Part shown: positions 28,962 to 37,104 of the stretch, one piece after another
How positions within the stretch are numbered: the stretch's first letter is position 1
How the letters are laid out: every line of letters begins with the position of its first letter
NCBI GenBank assembly: GCA_029554865.1
Contig: JAKPUX010000202.1
Span: 1 to 64,000 of the forward strand
Reading direction: 5' to 3'
Length of the DNA stretch: 64,000 nucleotides
From: a bacterium
GTDB lineage: Bacteria; Zhuqueibacterota; Zhuqueibacteria; Residuimicrobiales; Residuimicrobiaceae
Translations under genes and position numbers: made by a program
Notes under the pieces: model-generated
Databases searched by the model: none
What the model saw: only the letters and a program-made list of their open reading frames with translations
Told to the model about the DNA's origin: nothing

Positions 28962-30804
28962 AGATCAGCTCTGCCCTTCCCAATTGGGCCTCCCCGAGGA
29001 AGGCGACGCGGACATAGTGAATGCCGTCCGGCAGGCCGCTGCTCGCAAACAGCAGCGGGCGCAGATACTCGTAATCGGCCGCACCGGCGAAGAAATCCCG
29101 TGCCTCGACCTGAAGCGGGGTGTACTCCTCCCCGTCGGCCGAAAGGCTCACCTCGATACTCTTGGCCGCCGAGGCAGCGAAGGTATAGAATTTGAGGGTC
29201 TGCAGCGGACCGGGGATATAATAGACCAGCTCCGCCCCCGGCACCCCGGCGATGCGGTGGGCATCCTCCTTGAAGAGGCGGGAATCGGCGGTCTCGAGGG
29301 AGAGATGGCCCTTCCGGCTGAAAGCGATGGCGAAGTTCCAGCACTCATCGACCAGGGTCTTGTGCCGGGTGGTGACAGGACCGACGAGATTGGAGGGGCT
29401 GGAGAGGCCGGCAGCGTTCCGGGCGCGCACGCGATAATACCAGGTCGATCCGATCGCAGCGCTGCGGTCATGGAAGAGCGGCCGGTCCGCGGTCTCGGCG
29501 TCGGAGATGTTGTAGCCGATCCGCTTCCAGGGGCCGCCGCGGGAGGCGGAGCGCTCAACGTCGTAACCCGAGGCGCCGACGGAGCCCCGCCAGCAAATAT
29601 GGGCCGGATCGTCGAAGGGAAGCAGCTGCGGGGCCTTTGGCACCGTCAGGATGGGCACCGATTTGCCCTGGATGGCAAAACCCCGTTCGCGCATCAGCTG
29701 CATCACTTCGCGCTCGGCATAATTCTCACCCGACGCGAAACCCGGCCAGTGGTAGGCCTTGTAGAAATAGCCCCCGTTGCCGGGCTCGGAATGCCAGTAA
29801 AAGCCGCCGTCGCGGCTGTGGAAGCGCAGGCTCCAGATCAACGCCCCGCAGACGCCGGGATGGGATTCCACCTCCCGCAGCACTTCCTCAACACCGGTGA
29901 GGCCGAGGAAACCGAATTCCCCAATCAGGTAGGGCTTTTTGCCCTTCGCCTTGGCAGCGCTGGCGCGGATGTTGCGCACCATATCGCGCGGATCCTTCTC
30001 GTAATGATGGGTGGTGATGATATCGGTATGAGGATTGGCGAGGGTTTCATCGCGCAGACGATTGGGAGCGACTCCGTCGAGGACGAGGTGGTTCTTGTCC
30101 TGAGATTTAATATAGGCCGCGATCTCCTCCACCCAGGCATCGGGGCTGTAGAGTTCGTTGCCGGTCTCCCAGGCCAGGATCGCCTTGTCGTCGCGGTAGG
30201 TCGTGCCGGTGATGGAGTTTTTGCGGTTGATGATGTAGAAGATGGTCTGCTTGAAATCCTCCTTGATCTGGGGATCCGTCCAGAAATCATCCGCCTTTTT
30301 GCCGCGGAAGGCGGCGTATTCCGCCCTCCCCCCCATCCAGGGCCAGTTGTCGACGAAGGGGATGATCACCCTCACCCCCACCTGGTTGGCGATGGCCATG
30401 ACCTGATCGAGGGCGCGGAAGGCCTCCTCATTGAACTGCCCGGGTCCGGTCACGTAGCGCGGGATGTCCGGGGTGTCATCCTCCCGCCGCACGGTGATGG
30501 TATACATCCGCGTCACCGTCCCCCCCATCGCCCTGATCGACTCGAGGGCGTCGCGGATTTCAAAGGCATCCGGCATGCGCCAGACATTGGTCTCTTCGAA
30601 GAGCATATAGTCTTCGATGCAGTGAAGATTGGGAATATTGAAGGAGATAAAGCGCAGGGGATCGGGACCATCCATCAGCCGATCGCCGGAAACCGTGACA
30701 AAATGGACAAAGGTTGATGGGGCCGGTGCGGCCGAAAGTGTTCCTCCGGCCAGAAACAGCGCGGCGAGCAGAACGGCTGCATACCTTTTAGGCAAAATCA
30801 TCAT
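28951..30804 (-). CDS. Secreted GH5-like (mannanase-type) protein with C-terminal Fn3/discoidin-like region
   Basis: Signal peptide; DGPDPLRFISFNIPNLHCIED, DKAILAWETGNELYSPDAWVEEIAAYIKSQDKNHLVLDG, KKPYLIGEFGF (nucleophile Glu context); Fn3-like VPKAPQLLPFDDPAHICWRGSVGASGYDVERSAS. Confidence 0.82.
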   Translation of the reverse strand: MMILPKRYAAVLLAALFLAGGTLSAAPAPSTFVHFVTVSGDRLMDGPDPLRFISFNIPNLHCIEDYMLFEETNVWRMPDAFEIRDALESIRAMGGTVTRMYTITVRREDDTPDIPRYVTGPGQFNEEAFRALDQVMAIANQVGVRVIIPFVDNWPWMGGRAEYAAFRGKKADDFWTDPQIKEDFKQTIFYIINRKNSITGTTYRDDKAILAWETGNELYSPDAWVEEIAAYIKSQDKNHLVLDGVAPNRLRDETLANPHTDIITTHHYEKDPRDMVRNIRASAAKAKGKKPYLIGEFGFLGLTGVEEVLREVESHPGVCGALIWSLRFHSRDGGFYWHSEPGNGGYFYKAYHWPGFASGENYAEREVMQLMRERGFAIQGKSVPILTVPKAPQLLPFDDPAHICWRGSVGASGYDVERSASRGGPWKRIGYNISDAETADRPLFHDRSAAIGSTWYYRVRARNAAGLSSPSNLVGPVTTRHKTLVDECWNFAIAFSRKGHLSLETADSRLFKEDAHRIAGVPGAELVYYIPGPLQTLKFYTFAASAAKSIEVSLSADGEEYTPLQVEARDFFAGAADYEYLRPLLFASSGLPDGIHYVRVAFLGEAQLGRAELIYGK

Positions 30805-30827
30805 GATGCTCTCCTGTGAAGATGAGT

Positions 30828-32240
30828 TTATCGCCTGTTCAACACCCCTTCGTACCAGGCATGGATCGGCGCCGGATTTCTCTCGATGCGGAGCTGGCTG
30901 CGCAGCTTTTGCAGGTGCTCCTGCATCGTGCCAGCCCGTTTCGCGATGAGAGCGTCCCGGGCGATGAGATCGCGCGTCTCCTCCAGTCCGAGATGGGGAT
31001 ACTTTTTTCCATAGTGCTCATTGAAATAGCGCTGCAGGTCCCGCTCCTCCACCCTGATCTCCGCGAGCAGGCGCTGGCGTATGGCCATCTGCAGCCGGTT
31101 TTGCTCGAACTGGGCGGTCTTGATGCGGACCTGATCATCGCGTTCGAGTCCCATCCGCCGCGCCTCCGCGCTGAGGGCACGGTCGCGCAGGACAAAGTCG
31201 AGGGCCGTCTTCATGCTCCTGTGGACGGCGTGGTAGGGCACGTAATTGAGCGCGGCGATGAATTCGCCGATGGTGAGAATCTCGCCATCAATGCTGGCGA
31301 GGGGCTCCTTGCGCATCTCCCAGAGCGAGGCTTCGATCTCCCCCATCTCCGCATCGCTGAGTTGTTCAGTGCGAAGTTGATCGGCGGTGGAGGGCTGGCG
31401 TTTGAGCACCACGCCGAGCTTCTGGCCGACGGCGCGCAGGCTGCGCGGATAGACCTGGATCTTTTTCTCCTTCATCATCCCGCTGATATAGGCGAGGGCC
31501 GCCTTGTCGCCGAGCTTGCGTTCGAGCACCGCCCGGGCATTATTGCGCTGGAGCTGGTACTGGCCCTCAGGGAGCAGGGGCGTCCGGCGCCAGTCCGCCA
31601 CCTGGAGGATGTGCCAGCCATAGCTGGAGGCGACCGGCTCGGAGTAAACCATGAGGGGGAGGCTGAAGGCGGTGAAGCCCAGGTCGTACTCCATCTGCTC
31701 CCAGGCGACCCAGCCGAGGTCGCCGCCGGTTTCAGCGAGGCGCGGGTCGTCAAAGAGGCCGCGCGCCAGTTCGAACCAGTCGGCACCCTCCTGCAGGAGG
31801 TGGTAAAGGGAATCGATGCCCACCCGGGTCGGACTGAAGAGATGGCGGATATGGCGCTCCTCGGTCATCCAGGCGAAGGTGCGCTCGAGATCGGCCTCAT
31901 TGTAGCTGATCCCCGGCTTGATCACCTTGCGGAAATGGGCGTCGCGCAGATTCCGGTCGCGATTGGCGCCGACGCGATAGGCCAGCCGTTCGTCAGCGGC
32001 CATGCCCAGCCCGTGCGCCTCACGCGCAAGCAGCCGCCGGTCGATCATCTCGTCGAGGAACTGTTCGCGCAGCTCCCGGGAATCAAAGGCGTTGGGCTGC
32101 TTGATGATCTCCAGATAGGCGGTCTTGAACTCCTCGAGGGTGATACGCTCCCTGCCGAGACGCGCAACGGCGGGATCCTTCCTGCCGCAGGCGAGGAGGA
32201 GCAGACCGAAAGAGAGAGCGATAAGTGCACACCTTGTCAA
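30828..32240 (-). CDS. Peptidylprolyl isomerase (SurA/PpiC parvulin-like) lipoprotein
   Basis: LLTRCALIALSFGLLLLACGRKDP lipobox; RHIRHLFSPTR...GADWFELARGLFDDPRLAETGGDLGWVAWEQM...YGWHILQVADWRR parvulin fold. TTG start at 32240 with GGGAG SD; the ORF-track start at 32372 runs through an intergenic repeat. Confidence 0.82.
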   Translation of the reverse strand: MTRCALIALSFGLLLLACGRKDPAVARLGRERITLEEFKTAYLEIIKQPNAFDSRELREQFLDEMIDRRLLAREAHGLGMAADERLAYRVGANRDRNLRDAHFRKVIKPGISYNEADLERTFAWMTEERHIRHLFSPTRVGIDSLYHLLQEGADWFELARGLFDDPRLAETGGDLGWVAWEQMEYDLGFTAFSLPLMVYSEPVASSYGWHILQVADWRRTPLLPEGQYQLQRNNARAVLERKLGDKAALAYISGMMKEKKIQVYPRSLRAVGQKLGVVLKRQPSTADQLRTEQLSDAEMGEIEASLWEMRKEPLASIDGEILTIGEFIAALNYVPYHAVHRSMKTALDFVLRDRALSAEARRMGLERDDQVRIKTAQFEQNRLQMAIRQRLLAEIRVEERDLQRYFNEHYGKKYPHLGLEETRDLIARDALIAKRAGTMQEHLQKLRSQLRIERNPAPIHAWYEGVLNRR

Positions 32241-32263
32241 TAAGGACTCCCGAAGCGGAATCG

Positions 32264-32316
32264 CGCAAAGACGCAGAGGCGCAGAGAAAACTGCTCTTCT
32301 CTGCGTACTCTGCCTC
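32264..32316. repeat. Intergenic short-unit repeat/hairpin element (CGCAAAGA-CGCAGAGG-CGCAGAGA ... TCTCTGCG-TACTCTGC)
   Basis: Three ~8-bp direct units followed by two inverted units, between the 1202-aa secreted protein gene and the PPIase gene. Confidence 0.7.
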
Positions 32317-32378
32317 CCAGCGGGGAATAATGGTTTTGTTTGGCGGCAGTGAAAAAATCCATCCCCTGCCAAAACTGA

Positions 32379-35300
32379 TTATTTAATGATCAGCATCCGG
32401 CCCGTGGTGTTGCCGATGCCCGGGGCCTCGATGTGGTAGATGTAGACGCCGTATGCAATATCCATGCGGTCCTTGGTGAACATGTCCCACTCCTCGGAGC
32501 CGTCGGTCATCTCCGAATCATGTTCGATGGTATTGACCAGGGTGCCGTCGACCGCGAAGATACGGATGGTGCATTTCTGCGGCAAATGGATGAACTGGAC
32601 GGAACGGGGCCCTCGCCCGCTGGTATAGGGGTTGGTGGGCTCCCAGGCAGCGGCGACGACATAGGGATTGGGCACGACCTTGATCTTGTCGAGATTTCTG
32701 GCTGCAAAGGCGTTGTCCACCTTTTGTCCCTTGACGACGAACTGATAGCGCACGTTGCCGGTAAAGGGAAAGTCGGGATAGACATTCAGGGTATCCCCGG
32801 CGCCGAGGGCGCGGCCGTAGGTATTCCAGAAAACCGTGTCCTCCGAGGCGTTATTGAGGATGTTGAAAGTGATCAGGGTCGAATCGTTGGGCAGCTTTTC
32901 GAACATGACGATCCGGTCCTTGGCCGAGAACATTCCCCTCTTGATTTTCTTTGGGGTCAGGGTCTGGTCGACCAGGGCGAAGGGCAGTTCCTCCATGGTC
33001 TGCTTGTCATAGACGCGGAAGTTGGCGTCTGTCGCAGGCAGGGGGATGGTCTTGTTGCTGGTCGCCAGGGGCACCTGGAGGGTTTCGGATTTCTTGACGA
33101 TGTCATCATAGAAGACGACCATGTACTGGCGGGGATAGTAGGTCCCCTCCTTGAATCCGCTCAGATTGAAGATGGAGAAGCGGATATTGTAGGCGGTGGT
33201 GAAATTGATGTTCGAACTCCACTGTACGCCGTTGTAGATGCGCTCCTCCGGCCGGTTGATCATGCCCTCAGGGGGATTGTAGATGTTGAATTCCATGCCG
33301 TGGAGGACGGTCGTGAGGGTGCGGGGGTCGCTGTCGGCATCCTCGTAGAGGTTTTTCACTTCGACCCATTCCCCGGCACTGTACTCCCGCTGGATGATCA
33401 TGACCGTATCCTCAGGCAGGGAGGTTTGGGTCAGGTTGCGGAGGACAAATCCGGAGGTCACTGTGGGCATCAGTTCATCGACATCCTCTCCGTCGATAAG
33501 GCCGTCGTTGTCGTTGTCCCGGTGGTCCATCGAATGGTCGAGGAACTGCACCTCGTAGCGGTCGCCGTCGCGGATCTCATCCGGCTTAAGGTAGCGGAGG
33601 TTGACCGCCCCCGAGGTCTTGCCGGTGCCGATCTGGCGCGGCTGTTCGGAGAGGCCGGGGCCGCTGTAGCCGAGCGAGGGCGCCTGGGGCACCACCACGA
33701 CGACATTATCGCCGGTGGTAATGTCTCCCGAGGCGTTGACCGAAACATACATGTTGGTCTCCGAGGGGGCGATGTTCTTTTCGATGCTGCCCCGGTCGTA
33801 GGCGTTCACGGCATAGAAATAGCGCCGGCCGTTGACGAGCGGGGAATCGACAAAGACATGCACCAGCCCGGTCTCGTTGCCGAGGTTGAACTGGACGCCG
33901 GTGCCGAAGGTGTTCTGATAAAAGCCGAAGACGCTGTCGACCTTGTCGTAAATGGCCAGGGGCTTGACGTAGCGGGTGTAGCCGTAGCCATCGCTGATCG
34001 AGCCGGCATCCTTGAAGCCCGGATCGGTGGCGCGGTAGATCTTGTAGCCCTCAAAGTCGTACTCATGCAGGTAGCGGTCCACGCTCTCCTCCGCACGGCT
34101 GTCCCAGAAGAGGGTGACCTTGCGGTCGCCGGCGACGGCGCGCAGTTTGGGTTTTTCCGGGGCGACGGCGAAGTTATAGTTGGAATTATAGATCTTTTGC
34201 ACGATATCCTTGTTGCGCAGAATATCCTGCTGATCATCACCATAGACCATGGCGACCGAGAAGAACTCTTGCTGGCCGGGATTGAGGGGGAAGTAGCCGC
34301 AGGAGAAGATATAGTCGGCATCGACGTTCTCGAGATGACCGTCGAAATAGCCGGGGGCCGACTCGTCCCACATCTGGGCGTCATTGCTGTAGGTGATGTT
34401 GCCGTATTCATAAAAGACAAAGCTGGTGAGGCCGATCTGGTCCGATTCGTCGACGTCGGTGTGGTCGACGTTGGGCTCGCCGGGCAGATCGCCGATGCCG
34501 GCTGTGGGCAGGCCGTCCCCTTCGCCGGGGTCGCCGGATCCGCTCTTGCCGTCCATGCCCATGTCATCGGTCTTGATATCCCAGTCTCCGTCGTTGTCGA
34601 TGCCGTCATCGCGGCGTTCGTCGATGAGCAGGTTGGTCAGCCCCTCGCCGGTGAGATAATCCTTGGCGAGATAGTCCTGGTTATTGTACTTGGCGTCGCG
34701 GATGTAGAGGTAATAGGCCATTGAATCGGGGGCCACAGCGCCGTCGGACTCGTCGATGAAGCCGTTGAGATTATCGTCGATGCCATTGCGCTCGATCTCC
34801 ATCAGGGGCGCGCCCGGCTTTTTGATATAGGTCGTGCCGTTTTGGCGAATGGTCACCCCCTCGGCCGGCATGGAGCCGACAGTGCGGGTATATTCGTCAC
34901 TGCTATAGTCGATGAGGACGACCGGATCCCCGACCATATAGCTGCGCAGAAAGTCCTCGGTGGTGAGGAGGTGGCCGCCGCCGTTGATGCCGTCTCCATC
35001 ATTGTCGATGCCGTCCCTGGCATTGCCCGGGCTTTCGAGAAAGGCGTAGCCCACCCAGGGCACAGGGCTGTAACCGGCAGTGCCGATATTATCCCAGTCA
35101 TAGTTGACGGTCAGATCGAGTTCGCGATAAAAGGTGGCGCAGTCGTCGTCATAATCGGTGTTGTCGCTGATGGTCGCGCCGATGGAGGCGCCGACGTTGA
35201 GGCCGAAGATGGTCTTGGTGTGGTAGAGTTCACCGATATTCTTGATCTCATAGATCCAGAAGATGCAGTCCTGGGCATCGGGATTGGACCACTGCAGGCC

Positions 35301-35987
35301 GCGGACGTTCTGGCGCAGGCCGATGCCGCCGCGCTGTGACTCCGAGGCGATCGGACGCGGCAGGGGCAGGCCGTCGACCTTCTTCTTGAAGCTCCAGTCA
35401 TCCATGGCATAAAAGGACTCTTCATCGGAGTTCTTCTGGTCGCGGCCGAAATAGCCGTTCCAGCTGCCGGCCCAGCCGGGTTTGGTGGCGTCATCCATCT
35501 TGTCCGGCCATATCGAGGGCCAGGTGTAGGCCTGGTGGCTCATGGCGATGGCGTGATAGGGATCGGCCTCCTTGTTGGCCAGGTCATAATAGCCGGGCAG
35601 GGGCTCGAAGCCGAGAAAGACGCCCAGAGAATCGTGCGAGAAAATATTGGGGTCCCACCCCTGGCAGAAGACGCAGGGGGTGATCACCGTATAGGTGGAG
35701 TCGCCGACCGAATCGATGCCGGCGAAGGTGCGCAGCGCGGAGCTGACGTACATGGAGGCGTTGCCCATCTGGATATGACCGGAGTTAATGGGCCATTCGC
35801 CGGCATAGATCAGGCTGTTGTCGCCCTTGATCCCGCCGACCATGCCGTGGTTGTAAAAGGTGACGCGAATCAGGTTGCCCGCGTGAATGTTGCGGGCACG
35901 GTTCTGATAACTGCCGTGCGTGGTCTGCGCTCCCGCCTGGGCCAGAAGTGTGGAGAGCGTCAGCATCATCAAAAGACGTACTTTCAT
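32379..35987 (-). CDS. Large secreted protein (1202 aa) of unknown function with Asp-rich calcium-loop-like motifs and T9SS-like C-terminal domain
   Basis: Signal peptide MKVRLLMMLTLSTLLAQAGAQ; DGIDNDGDGING, RNGIDDNLNGFIDESDG, DGIDNDGDWD, HRDNDNDGLIDGED; C-term IKVVPNPYVVAAAWEP...GVYIYHIEAPGIGNTTGRMLIIK. Confidence 0.8.
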   Translation of the reverse strand: MKVRLLMMLTLSTLLAQAGAQTTHGSYQNRARNIHAGNLIRVTFYNHGMVGGIKGDNSLIYAGEWPINSGHIQMGNASMYVSSALRTFAGIDSVGDSTYTVITPCVFCQGWDPNIFSHDSLGVFLGFEPLPGYYDLANKEADPYHAIAMSHQAYTWPSIWPDKMDDATKPGWAGSWNGYFGRDQKNSDEESFYAMDDWSFKKKVDGLPLPRPIASESQRGGIGLRQNVRGLQWSNPDAQDCIFWIYEIKNIGELYHTKTIFGLNVGASIGATISDNTDYDDDCATFYRELDLTVNYDWDNIGTAGYSPVPWVGYAFLESPGNARDGIDNDGDGINGGGHLLTTEDFLRSYMVGDPVVLIDYSSDEYTRTVGSMPAEGVTIRQNGTTYIKKPGAPLMEIERNGIDDNLNGFIDESDGAVAPDSMAYYLYIRDAKYNNQDYLAKDYLTGEGLTNLLIDERRDDGIDNDGDWDIKTDDMGMDGKSGSGDPGEGDGLPTAGIGDLPGEPNVDHTDVDESDQIGLTSFVFYEYGNITYSNDAQMWDESAPGYFDGHLENVDADYIFSCGYFPLNPGQQEFFSVAMVYGDDQQDILRNKDIVQKIYNSNYNFAVAPEKPKLRAVAGDRKVTLFWDSRAEESVDRYLHEYDFEGYKIYRATDPGFKDAGSISDGYGYTRYVKPLAIYDKVDSVFGFYQNTFGTGVQFNLGNETGLVHVFVDSPLVNGRRYFYAVNAYDRGSIEKNIAPSETNMYVSVNASGDITTGDNVVVVVPQAPSLGYSGPGLSEQPRQIGTGKTSGAVNLRYLKPDEIRDGDRYEVQFLDHSMDHRDNDNDGLIDGEDVDELMPTVTSGFVLRNLTQTSLPEDTVMIIQREYSAGEWVEVKNLYEDADSDPRTLTTVLHGMEFNIYNPPEGMINRPEERIYNGVQWSSNINFTTAYNIRFSIFNLSGFKEGTYYPRQYMVVFYDDIVKKSETLQVPLATSNKTIPLPATDANFRVYDKQTMEELPFALVDQTLTPKKIKRGMFSAKDRIVMFEKLPNDSTLITFNILNNASEDTVFWNTYGRALGAGDTLNVYPDFPFTGNVRYQFVVKGQKVDNAFAARNLDKIKVVPNPYVVAAAWEPTNPYTSGRGPRSVQFIHLPQKCTIRIFAVDGTLVNTIEHDSEMTDGSEEWDMFTKDRMDIAYGVYIYHIEAPGIGNTTGRMLIIK

Positions 35988-36010
35988 GGAAATTCTCCTT
36001 CCGGCTCTGC

Positions 36011-37093
36011 TTACAGCGCTAAAATGAGCGAGAACTTGTTTTGCCTGTCGAGGAGGCCATAATCGATCATGGCATAATCGAACATAACTTCGGTGCGGAG
36101 CACCCTGGCGTGCAGCCCCATGCCGAGGGTGAGGCCGCCCTGGGTGTCGGCGAGAAAAAGCTGCCGGTAGCCGCCGCGCAGCGACAAGAGCTGCTTGAAG
36201 GTATACTCGGCGCCGACATTGAGATACTCCTTGTTGTCACTGGGATGGATGGCATCCACGGCGACGATGAAATCATGCTCCTGAATCCCGAAGAAATCCT
36301 CGGCCAGATTGGCGGAGAGGCCGACCCGGAAGAGGATCGGCAGGGGGAACTGATCGGTCGAGAGCTGGGCGTTGATGCTGCCATTGTTGCCATCGCTGGT
36401 CTGGTCGATGTCGTGCTGGACCAGCATGTCGCGGCCTTCGATCTGCATGTCCGAACCGAAATTGGAGATCGACATGCCGATTTTGAGGTTCTTGAAAAAG
36501 GTGCGGTACTGGATGCCGACATCCATGGCCAGCCCGCTGGCATCGCTGTGCCAGATTGATTCGTGGATGAGCTTGGCCGAGCCGCCGATGGCAAACCGGT
36601 CGGTCAGGCTGCGGGCATAGCTGAGTCCGGCGGCGAAAGAGCTGGCGGAGACCATTTCGCCGTTGCCGTCCGGATAGGTGATGGTGGTGCGCTCGATATC
36701 GGGCATGCCGAGATAGGAGAAAAATAGACCGAAGGAACCCACATTGCGCACGGGGATGGCGATGCCGGCGAATTCGAAGGACATATCCGCCAGATAGTCG
36801 TAGTGGTTGAGCAGGATTTGCATGCGCTCGATCTTGGCCAGTCCGGCGGGATTCCAGAACATCGCAGTAGCATCTTCGGCCTGGGTGGCGACGGCTTCGC
36901 CCATGCCCAGGGCGCGGGCACCGACCCCGATTTTCAGAAAGGCGGCCGAGCTGGTGCCCACTCCGCTCACCTTCTGGGCGAGGAGCGGGGCCGTCCCGGC
37001 GAGCAGGAACAGCAGTACAGCAGCAGCCAGCAACAGATTCCCGGCGCTTGTTCTCTGCTGCAGAAGTTTTACTCTTTTATTCATCATGACCAT
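36011..37093 (-). CDS. PorV/PorQ family outer-membrane beta-barrel protein
   Basis: VSGVGTSSAAFLKIGVGARALGMGEAVATQAEDATAMFWNPAGLAKIERMQILLNHYDYLADMSFEFAGIAIPV, characteristic N-terminus of FadL-like PorV/PorQ proteins. Confidence 0.88.
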   Translation of the reverse strand: MVMMNKRVKLLQQRTSAGNLLLAAAVLLFLLAGTAPLLAQKVSGVGTSSAAFLKIGVGARALGMGEAVATQAEDATAMFWNPAGLAKIERMQILLNHYDYLADMSFEFAGIAIPVRNVGSFGLFFSYLGMPDIERTTITYPDGNGEMVSASSFAAGLSYARSLTDRFAIGGSAKLIHESIWHSDASGLAMDVGIQYRTFFKNLKIGMSISNFGSDMQIEGRDMLVQHDIDQTSDGNNGSINAQLSTDQFPLPILFRVGLSANLAEDFFGIQEHDFIVAVDAIHPSDNKEYLNVGAEYTFKQLLSLRGGYRQLFLADTQGGLTLGMGLHARVLRTEVMFDYAMIDYGLLDRQNKFSLILAL

Positions 37094-37104
37094 CCTCTTT
37101 TTGC

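Noticed and set aside
28780-30717. 645-aa plus-strand ORF
   Set aside because: Antisense shadow covering the GH5-like gene and the epimerase 5' end; translation is low-information.
32433-34724. 763-aa plus-strand ORF
   Set aside because: Antisense shadow of the 1202-aa secreted protein; no signal peptide, motifs or plausible start context.
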